Part shown: piece after piece, positions 57,728-64,000 of the stretch
Position numbering within the stretch: the first letter of the stretch is position 1
Layout of the letters: each line of letters starts with the position of its first letter
The notes under the pieces: generated by a model
What the model saw: only the letters and a program-made list of their open reading frames with translations
Database searches by the model: none
What the model was told of the DNA's origin: nothing
Made by a program: the position numbers and the translations under genes
Assembly (NCBI GenBank): GCA_947487205.1
Contig: CANKVU010000020.1
Coordinates: 1-64,000 of the forward strand
Reading direction: 5' to 3'
Length of the DNA: 64,000 nucleotides
Source of the DNA: an uncultured Paracoccaceae bacterium
GTDB lineage: Bacteria > Pseudomonadota > Alphaproteobacteria > Rhodobacterales > Rhodobacteraceae

Positions 57728-57765
57728 GTAGCTCCTCCCAGAACGTTGCGGACCCCCGAGGGGCC

Positions 57766-59508
57766 TCAGTAGTCGAGGGCCTCCTTGCCCTCGAAGCTGG
57801 TGATCGGCGGATGCGCCTTCTCGTCGGTCAGCACGTCGATGACGGTGGTGCCGTCGAAGGACAGGGCCGTCTCCAGCGCCGGCAGGAAATCCCCCGGCCG
57901 CTCCACCCGGACCCCCTCGCAGCCGACCGCGCGGGCAATGGCCGCGTGGTCCACCGGCCGGAAATGCACGACATCGGTATGGTCGCCGAACAGGCTCAGC
58001 TCGGCGTGCTTTTGGTAGCCGAGGATCTGGTTGTTCAGCACGATCACCACGACCGGCAGGCCCATCCGCTGCGCCGTTTCCAGTTCGCCCCAGACATGGC
58101 CGAAGCCGCCGTCGCCGGTGACGCAGACCACCGGCGCGCCGGGACGCGCCGCCTTGGCCCCCAGCGCGAAGGGCAACCCCCAGCCCAGCCCGGCCAGCCC
58201 GCGCGGCGTGACGAAGCGCTGCCCGGCCCGGCGCGCGACCAGCCCGTTCGCGATCCAGATCGAGGAATAGCTCGCATCGGCGACCACCACCGCGTCCTCG
58301 GGCAAGGCGCCGCCCAGATCGCGCATCAGCCGCTCGGGCCGGCAGGGCGCGGCGTCCCAGTCGATCAGCCGGTCGAGATCGGCCTCGTGCGCCGCGCGCC
58401 CCTCGGCGATGCGCCGTTCGAGATCGGCGCGCCGCGCCTCGACGGCGGAGAGGTCCGCCGCGTCCAAAGCCTCGGCCAGCGCCTCCAGCGTCAGCCTGGC
58501 ATCCCCCAGAAGGCGCAGCGCCTCGTAGTTGCGGCCGATCTCCGCGCCGTCGATGTCGATATGGATATAGCGGGCCCCGCGCGGATACAGCTGCCAGCTG
58601 TCGGTGCCGTTCTGGTTCGTGCGGTTGCCGACCAGCAGGACCACGTCGGCGTCCGCGATCAGCGCCCGCTGGTGCGCGGCCCGGCCGCCCGGCGCCATGA
58701 AATACCCCGCCACCCCGAGGGACAGGGGATGGGTCTCGGACACGGCCCCCTTGCCCATGACCGTGGTCGCCACCGGAAAGCCCTTCTCCTGCACCCGCCC
58801 GAGCGCCGCGACGGCGCCCGAGGAATGGACGCCCCCGCCGGCGATCACCACCGGGCGGTCCGCCTGCGCCAGCAGGCGCGCGGCCTCCGCCACCCGGTCG
58901 GGATCGGCGACGCAGCGGTCGAGCGGGAAGGTCCCCAGCGAGGTCTGCCGGCGGGCGCCGCCCGGGACCGAGGGCCGGTCGTCGAGCACGTCCACCGGCA
59001 CCATCAGCACCGCCGGACCGCCCCGGCCCGAGGCCGCGGCGGTGAAGGCCATGTCCACGTAATCGTCGATCCGCTCGACATCGTTGACCCGGCGCACCCA
59101 TTTCGACACCCCGTCGAAGAGCGCGAAATGGTCCAGCTCCTGGAAGGCGTTCTTGTCGGTGAACTTGCGGTGCACGTCCTGGACGATCGCGACGACCGGG
59201 ATCGAGGCCTTCAGCGCCTCGCCCAGCCCCGGCACCAGCAGCGTCGCGGCGGGGCCGTTCTGGGCGGTCACCACCGGCACCCGGCCGCTCAGCCGGGCAT
59301 AGGCGTCGGCCATCGCCGCGCCGCCGTTCTCGGTCCGGTAGCCGATCTGGCGGATGCCGTGGTCCGGCGCCGCCAGGATCAGCGCCGAGGGCAGGGATTG
59401 CCCGAAGATCTCGGTGACCCCGTGACGCGCCAATGCGGCGGCCATCACCTGCGCCCCCGTGCGGTTGCCCTCCGTCGGCCGGCTGGCGGTCTGCGTCGCG
59501 TCGTCCAT
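57766..59508 (-). CDS. Thiamine-diphosphate enzyme, acetolactate-synthase-like
   Basis: A 580-residue ThDP-dependent enzyme. The N-terminal domain carries the catalytic Glu in YRTENGGAAMADAYAR (about 60–75). A central Rossmann-like domain follows, then a C-terminal ThDP-binding motif GDGGFGHVWGELETAQ…VVIVLNN. The family includes acetolactate synthase, benzoylformate decarboxylase and sulfoacetaldehyde acetyltransferase. Lack of a regulatory subunit and the catabolic context point to a 2-keto-acid decarboxylase or lyase role. The ATG at 59508 is set by the short N-terminus; the frame is open far upstream. It is 38 bp before the binding-protein gene. Confidence 0.85.
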   Translation of the reverse strand: MDDATQTASRPTEGNRTGAQVMAAALARHGVTEIFGQSLPSALILAAPDHGIRQIGYRTENGGAAMADAYARLSGRVPVVTAQNGPAATLLVPGLGEALKASIPVVAIVQDVHRKFTDKNAFQELDHFALFDGVSKWVRRVNDVERIDDYVDMAFTAAASGRGGPAVLMVPVDVLDDRPSVPGGARRQTSLGTFPLDRCVADPDRVAEAARLLAQADRPVVIAGGGVHSSGAVAALGRVQEKGFPVATTVMGKGAVSETHPLSLGVAGYFMAPGGRAAHQRALIADADVVLLVGNRTNQNGTDSWQLYPRGARYIHIDIDGAEIGRNYEALRLLGDARLTLEALAEALDAADLSAVEARRADLERRIAEGRAAHEADLDRLIDWDAAPCRPERLMRDLGGALPEDAVVVADASYSSIWIANGLVARRAGQRFVTPRGLAGLGWGLPFALGAKAARPGAPVVCVTGDGGFGHVWGELETAQRMGLPVVVIVLNNQILGYQKHAELSLFGDHTDVVHFRPVDHAAIARAVGCEGVRVERPGDFLPALETALSFDGTTVIDVLTDEKAHPPITSFEGKEALDY

Positions 59509-59522
59509 GCGCGTCCCTCCTG

Positions 59523-60539
59523 TCACGGCTTCGCCCCCCGGTCCTGCGGCTGCATGTCGAGGACGATCTTTCCCACGTGCTCGCTCGAATCCATCCGCGC
59601 ATGGGCCCGCGCGACCTCCTCCAGCGGGAAGACGGAATCGATCGGCGGGCGGACCGATCCTTCCGCCAGCAGCGGCATCACGTTCTCCTCCAGGGCCCGC
59701 GCCAGCTTCGCCTTCATCGCGACGGGACGCGCCCTCAGGGTGGACCCGGTCAGGGTTACCCGCTTCATCAGCAGCGGCAGCAGGTCGAGATCCGCCTGGC
59801 TGCCCTGCAGAAAGGCGATCTGGGCGATCCGGCCATCCGTCGCGATCAGGTCGAGGTTGCGCTGGACGTAAGGTCCGCCGACCATGTCCAGGATCACGTC
59901 CGGTCCCGCCCCATCGGTCAGCGCGCGGACTTCGGCGACGAAATCCGCCTCCCGGTAGTTGACCGCGTGGTCGGCGCCGAGGTCGCGGGCGGCCGCACAT
60001 TTGGCGTCCGACCCGGCCGTGACGATCACCCGCGACCCGCGCGCCTTGGCGAGCAGAAGCGCGGTCGTGCCGATCCCCGAGGTCCCGCCATGGACGAGAA
60101 GGGTCTCGCCCTCCTGCAGCGCGGCGCGTTCGAAGACGTTGCTCCAGACGGTGAAGAACGTCTCCGGCACGGCCCCTGCCGCGACCATCTCCATCCCTTC
60201 GGGCACCCGGATCGCCGTGGGCGCATCGACCACGGCCCAGTCCGCGTAGGCGCCCGAATGCACCAGCGCCATGACCCGGTCGCCCGCGGCGAAGCCGGTA
60301 TCGTCCGATCCCACGGCCTCGACCCGCCCGGACAGTTCCAGCCCGAAGATCTCGCTGGCGCCCGGCGGCGGCGGATAGTTCCCCTGCCGCTGCATGACAT
60401 CGGGGCGGTTCACGCCGGCGGCGTGGACCCGCACCAGGATCTGCCCGGGCCCGGGCTCCGGGCGCGGTCTCTCGACGATGCGGAGGACGTCAGGCCCCCC
60501 GGCTCCTTCCGCGACGACGGCGCGCATCGTGGTGGTCAT
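59523..60539 (-). CDS. Quinone oxidoreductase-like MDR dehydrogenase
   Basis: A 338-residue zinc-independent medium-chain dehydrogenase of the ζ-crystallin group. The N-terminal part contains VRVHAAGVNRPDVMQRQG and YPPPPGASEIFGLELSG, the nucleotide-binding motif is HGGTSGIGTTA (about 150–160), and the end is EHVGKIVLDM. It uses NADPH to reduce quinones or enones. It lies 14 bp before the ThDP enzyme gene and overlaps the zinc-alcohol dehydrogenase gene by 4 bp. Confidence 0.9.
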   Translation of the reverse strand: MTTTMRAVVAEGAGGPDVLRIVERPRPEPGPGQILVRVHAAGVNRPDVMQRQGNYPPPPGASEIFGLELSGRVEAVGSDDTGFAAGDRVMALVHSGAYADWAVVDAPTAIRVPEGMEMVAAGAVPETFFTVWSNVFERAALQEGETLLVHGGTSGIGTTALLLAKARGSRVIVTAGSDAKCAAARDLGADHAVNYREADFVAEVRALTDGAGPDVILDMVGGPYVQRNLDLIATDGRIAQIAFLQGSQADLDLLPLLMKRVTLTGSTLRARPVAMKAKLARALEENVMPLLAEGSVRPPIDSVFPLEEVARAHARMDSSEHVGKIVLDMQPQDRGAKP

Positions 60540-61603
60540 GTGTCCCCCGGGATTCCGTTTGGATAGAGAATGATCTTCATGGCCGCCCCGCCGCGCGCGA
60601 GTTCGAACCCGCGCAGCGCGTCCCGCAGCGGCAGGCGGTGGCTGATGAGTCGCCCCAGCGCCTCCCCCTCGCGGTCGAGCAGGTCGATCGCCCGGCGGAA
60701 GGCCGGTTCTGTCGTGTCGTGGGCGCCCCGGATCTGCTTCTTGCCGCGCACCAGGTCCGCCAGGTCGACGGAGCATCGTCCCGAATGGATCCCCGCCGCG
60801 ACAAGCACCCCCCGGGGCCGCAGCACCTGAACCCCGTCCTCCACCGACGCCGGTACGCCCGTCGCCTCGATCACGCGGTCGGCCTTCCCGCCGAAGGCTG
60901 CCTCGACGTGATCGGCCAGGGTGCCGGCCGACAGGTCCGCGACATTCTCGATGCCCATCTCGCGCGCCAGGGCCAGCCGCTGCGGATCGTCGAGGCCCAC
61001 GAGCAGCACCCGCGCCCCCTGCCGCGCGGCGATCCAGGCGGCTGCCAGCCCGATCGGTCCGGGGCCGAGCACGACCACCCGGGATCCCGCCTCGGCCCCG
61101 GCAAGGTCGACGGCGTGGATCGCGATGGCCAGCGGTTCGGCCAGGGCCGCCAGGTCCGGCGCCATCCCGGTCGGCACGGCGAAGCAGTTCGCCGCCGGCA
61201 CCCGCACCCGGGCGCAGAAGCCGCCGTCGCGGTGAAGCCCGATGATGCGCCGCGCCTCGCAGCCCAGCGGCTCGCCCTCCCGGCAGGCGGCGCAGGCACC
61301 GCAGGGCACCGTCGGCCAGCAGACCACTTGCTGGCCCAAAGCGACCGCCCCGTCGCCCCCGACGCCGGCGCCACGGGCGCGGACGATCCCGCAGAATTCG
61401 TGACCGATCGTCACCGGCAGCAGCGGCGCCATGAACGCGTAGCCGCTGTCCCAGGCGAAGGCGTGCAGGTCGCTACCGCAGATCCCCGCCGCCAGGACCT
61501 CGATCTCCACCTCGGTGGGGGCAAGCTCCTGGTCGGACACCGATGTCTCCACCAGGTCCGCCCCGAAGGCGGGAGCCGTCTTGCGTAGCGCCAGAATGGC
61601 CAT
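60536..61603 (-). CDS. Zinc-containing alcohol/polyol dehydrogenase
   Basis: A 355-residue medium-chain dehydrogenase. Catalytic-zinc ligands are seen in ICGSDLH and IGHEFCG, the structural-zinc Cys cluster in CGACAACREGEPLGC, and the Rossmann motif in VLGPGPIGLAAAW. It resembles threonine, sorbitol or galactitol dehydrogenases. The ATG at 61603 has a GGGAGGAT ribosome site just upstream, and it is the first gene of the 12-gene operon. It probably performs the first oxidation of the imported alcohol or polyol. The region upstream of the ATG holds a palindromic operator. Confidence 0.9.
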   Translation of the reverse strand: MAILALRKTAPAFGADLVETSVSDQELAPTEVEIEVLAAGICGSDLHAFAWDSGYAFMAPLLPVTIGHEFCGIVRARGAGVGGDGAVALGQQVVCWPTVPCGACAACREGEPLGCEARRIIGLHRDGGFCARVRVPAANCFAVPTGMAPDLAALAEPLAIAIHAVDLAGAEAGSRVVVLGPGPIGLAAAWIAARQGARVLLVGLDDPQRLALAREMGIENVADLSAGTLADHVEAAFGGKADRVIEATGVPASVEDGVQVLRPRGVLVAAGIHSGRCSVDLADLVRGKKQIRGAHDTTEPAFRRAIDLLDREGEALGRLISHRLPLRDALRGFELARGGAAMKIILYPNGIPGDT

Positions 61604-61679
61604 GATCCTCCCACTTCCCCCTGTGCCCGACCGGGCGTGGCGGCGGTCCGGCCTACCCCTCCGAACCGTTATTTGATAT

Positions 61680-61691
61680 TTGTTATAACAA
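61680..61691. promoter_or_regulatory. Palindromic operator in the divergent promoter region
   Basis: TTGTTATAACAA is a perfect 12-bp palindrome in an AT-rich patch between the operon (start 61603) and the GntR gene (start 61714). GntR/FadR-type regulators usually bind such short palindromes, so this is the likely site through which the regulator controls both directions. Confidence 0.65.
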
Positions 61692-61713
61692 CAGTGAAAA
61701 GGAATCGCCGACC

Positions 61714-62421
61714 ATGTCAAGCCAGCTTCGAAAGAAAAGCGATAATCCTTTACCCTCAGGAGATTGGGCAAAGCCGGTGGAGAGGGAGAGCCTCGCCGAG
61801 CAGGCCTATGCGTCGATTCGCAACGCACTGATGCGGGGCCAGCTCGCACCCGGCGAGCGGATGCGTCTGCGCCCCATGTCCGAGAAGTTCGGGATTTCCA
61901 TGACCCCGATGCGAGAGGCCCTCCTGCGCCTCGTGGTCGAGAAGGCGATGGTGATCGACGGGCGCGGAACCGTCATCGTTCCGGAACTTACCCTGGATCA
62001 GCTGCTCGAGATCCGCGCGATCCGCATGGACCTCGAGGGGAACTCGGCGGCCTCGGCCGCCCGTCACGCCACCTCCGAGGAGATCGACCACCTCGCATCC
62101 CTCCAGCACAGGATCTCCGAGTGCCATGCCCGCCAGAGCTTTGAGGACGCCGTCCATCTGAACACAGAATTCCACCTCGCGCTCTGCGGCGCGGCCCATC
62201 TTCCTATCACGCAGGGGATCGTGGAGGGCCTCTGGGTTCGCTGCGGCCCCATTCTGTCCCATCTCTACGATGCGGGCGTGCCGGCAGACTGGGATCCCCA
62301 TCCGCACATCCGGATCATCGAGGCCTTGCGGCGCCGGGACGAGGATGCCGCCCGCGAGGGGATCCAGTACGACATCGAGATGGGAGGCCGGGGGTTGCTC
62401 GACTATATCCGCAAGAGCTGA
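61714..62421 (+). CDS. GntR-family (FadR/FCD group) transcriptional regulator
   Basis: A 235-residue regulator. The N-terminal winged helix spans about 25–95 (AYASIRNALMRGQLAPGERMRLRPMSEKFGISMTPMREAL, split; the helix–turn–helix is MSEKFGISMTPMREALLRL). The C-terminal FCD ligand domain carries the metal-binding His residues typical of the group (NTEFHLALCGAAH, HPHIRIIEAL). It is divergent from the 12-gene operon and 110 bp from its first gene, with a palindrome between. It is probably the local repressor, released by the substrate or an intermediate. Confidence 0.9.
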   Translation: MSSQLRKKSDNPLPSGDWAKPVERESLAEQAYASIRNALMRGQLAPGERMRLRPMSEKFGISMTPMREALLRLVVEKAMVIDGRGTVIVPELTLDQLLEIRAIRMDLEGNSAASAARHATSEEIDHLASLQHRISECHARQSFEDAVHLNTEFHLALCGAAHLPITQGIVEGLWVRCGPILSHLYDAGVPADWDPHPHIRIIEALRRRDEDAAREGIQYDIEMGGRGLLDYIRKS

Positions 62422-63528
62422 CGCTCGCGGCACGAGGGTGACAGACCAAGCGATCCCCACCCGCCCGGATTCCCGGCCGCCGTCCGTGCCGATCCGCGCA
62501 TTCGCCCCCTGGACCGACCGGATGCCGGGCGCCGTCCATGTCGCAAGGCACAAGGATGCGGGCCTGCATCCCCGGCCACTGGTCACGCGACAAGCCCGCG
62601 CTCTACCACAGGCCGCGCAACCGTCATCGTCTGCCCCCGGACGCGATGCGCCCCCGGTCCGGAACCGCGGAATTGTCCGACCCTCTCGTATTGGCCGCCG
62701 GCACGATCCGCGCCACCCCGATCGGGTCCAGGCGCGCAACCCCCGGCGAACATTCGCGGAGGGATCCGCCCCGAGGGCCCCGGGGTGCCGATCGCGGCAA
62801 CCGGGGCAAAGGGCGCCAATCCCGCCCGAGCGGAGACGACGAGAGGTGCGCGCCGCTTCCGGCGCGATGATCGGCCCGGCGATCTCGACAAGTTCCGGGG
62901 TCGCGAACTGCTGGCGGCCATGATCGACGGCAGCGTCCGGACCAAATCCCTGCAGGACCTCTGTCGGCACGGCCGCGGTCGCTGGCTCCCTTGGCCAACA
63001 GGGTGATCGCCGTCGCGCCGGGCGCGCCTTCCAGACGAACGCAGGGGCCGTCACCGACAAGAGCGGGGTGCTCGTGTTCCCGCACGCGGACATCCCGTTG
63101 GCCCGCGTAGGGGTTGGCCATGATCCGGGCCTGTCCAGCGAAGCAACATCCCGGTCTGGCGCCGGTTCGACGCTCGCCGGACGGGGCGAAGCCGGCTCCT
63201 CCCCGTGGTCGCCACGATGATGAACCTGCGCTCGCGGCTCGGCGGCGTCGCGACGGGGGTCAGGCGATCTTCGTCACCCGCCCCGGCCCGGGACCGCGTC
63301 GGCGGCATGCCCGCGATCCCCACCGCCGGCTGGGGCAAGCCGGGTCCGAAGCCCCGCGCAAGGCAGATCTCGGATCGCGTCCGACGTGACCCGCGTGTCA
63401 CGGGGGGCGGGCGCGGACAAGCTGGCAGCTGCCCGTCCGACGCCCCCCTTCGGGAACGCGCGACCCGCGGTTCGGCGGGCGCCCGCACGAGCCGGGGCGA
63501 GCAGTCACTGCGCGCCGCCACGAGCGGT
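62422..63528. other. 1.1-kb region without a recognisable gene
   Basis: Open frames occur on both strands because of high GC, but none has recognisable domains or normal codon use over its length. On the minus strand, scraps such as QFATPELVEIAGPIIAPEA and YAGQRDVRVREHEHPALVGDG, in different frames, look like pieces of a decayed gene that I cannot name. No RNA gene, promoter or repeat stands out. Confidence 0.4.
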
Positions 63529-64000
63529 TCAGGCGTTCACGAACCTCTCGCTCTGCTCCGCCCGCGGTCTCGTCACGAAACTCAACCCTACGAAGAGCAG
63601 GAGGTTGACCATGAGGCCGAGGATGCCCGGATCGATGTCGAAGGGCGTCTGCCCCCCCTGGAACACGGCGAACCAGGTATTGACCACGATGCCCGCCACC
63701 AGGCCCGTCGTTGCCGCCATGCCGGTCCCGCGCCGCCAGAACAGCGCCCCGTACACCGCCGGCACGAACTGCACGATCGAGCCGTAGGCGCCGAGGAGCA
63801 GCTGCACCAGCCCCTGCGCCCCGAACACGGCGAGGTAATAGGCGGCGGCGCCGATGACGAGGACGGCGATCCGCATGGTCCACAGCAGCGCCGCATCGCC
63901 GATCCCGGGATGGACGGGTTGCACCACGTCGCGGCCGAACGAGACGCTGGCCCCATGGGTGATCGCATCGCTCGACGACATCGCCGCGGCCAGGGCGCCG
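63529..64000 (-). CDS. Sodium:solute symporter, C-terminal part (cut by window edge)
   Basis: The last 156 or so residues of an SSS-family membrane transporter; the gene continues beyond the right edge. The ALAAAMSSSDAITHGASVSFGRD stretch (first line, split) is the conserved SSS region with the sodium-site serines. It is followed by at least four membrane helices (IAVLVIGAAAYYLAVF, LLLGAYGSIVQFVPAVYGALF, ATTGLVAGIVVNTWFAVF, LMVNLLLFVGLSFV) and a short polar tail. An internal ATG at 63981 is not the true start. Confidence 0.85.
   Translation of the reverse strand, partial: GALAAAMSSSDAITHGASVSFGRDVVQPVHPGIGDAALLWTMRIAVLVIGAAAYYLAVFGAQGLVQLLLGAYGSIVQFVPAVYGALFWRRGTGMAATTGLVAGIVVNTWFAVFQGGQTPFDIDPGILGLMVNLLLFVGLSFVTRPRAEQSERFVNA

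Overview
The window is GC-rich, densely coding DNA of an alphaproteobacterium, most likely a Rhodobacterales/Rhodobacteraceae-type organism. The pointers are the hemN–fnrL–ccoN(O)QP–ccoGHIS block with FNR boxes, a MoxR/Bat operon, and a large Liv-type catabolic operon. The genus cannot be read from the sequence.

Layout. (1) 1–6008 is a type I Zorya anti-phage island (zorA 3' part, zorB, zorC, zorD, all overlapping), followed by a secreted ankyrin-repeat protein and a membrane-anchored coiled-coil protein (6175–7946). (2) 8475–11391 is a row of three decayed genes (DUF3604, PpiC-type isomerase, HupE/UreJ) that still shows operon order, followed by a dead IS5-family element with intact ends (11603–12498). 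(3) 12529–23045 is the microaerobic respiration block: hemN and fnrL diverge from a shared FNR box, then ccoNOQP and ccoGHIS each follow an FNR box. A small Cys-rich reading frame is coupled between ccoQ and ccoP. (4) 23275–24970 holds a broken universal stress protein and a deleted IS1182-like remnant. (5) 25134–31085, minus strand, is an intact seven-gene MoxR/Bat operon. (6) 31246–33070 is a decayed histidine kinase/response regulator pair in which both phospho-acceptor residues are changed. (7) 33178–39295 carries MYG1, a saccharopine-dehydrogenase-like reductase, Tex and a YcaQ-type glycosylase. (8) 39304–45353 is debris: two dead IS3-family elements, a MITE-like repeat, unassignable sequence, and one intact spermidine-synthase-like membrane protein. 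(9) 45354–61603, minus strand, is a tightly packed 12-gene operon. It encodes two alcohol/quinone dehydrogenases, a ThDP enzyme, a Liv-type ABC transporter with a LivM–LivG fusion, an SDR, an aldehyde dehydrogenase, a shikimate-dehydrogenase-like enzyme, a GMC oxidase and an FAD/Fe-S dehydrogenase. A GntR/FadR-type regulator is divergent from it. (10) The window ends in a sodium:solute symporter cut by the right edge.

How the genes work together. FnrL probably switches on hemN (anaerobic haem synthesis), the cbb3 oxidase and its copper/assembly proteins together at low oxygen. The GntR regulator probably controls the import and stepwise oxidation of one unidentified organic substrate. Zorya provides membrane-linked anti-phage defence if zorA is intact outside the window; an in-frame stop at 4–6 makes this uncertain.

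The least expected signal is a family of six short hairpins (11987, 40026, 43561, 43791, 44111, 45024). Each has a loop of exactly 13 nt fitting T[TC]G[AG]ACC[AG][AG][TC][AG]GC, between palindromic arms whose sequences differ from copy to copy. Five of the six sit inside dead transposase genes, where they appear as extra sequence.
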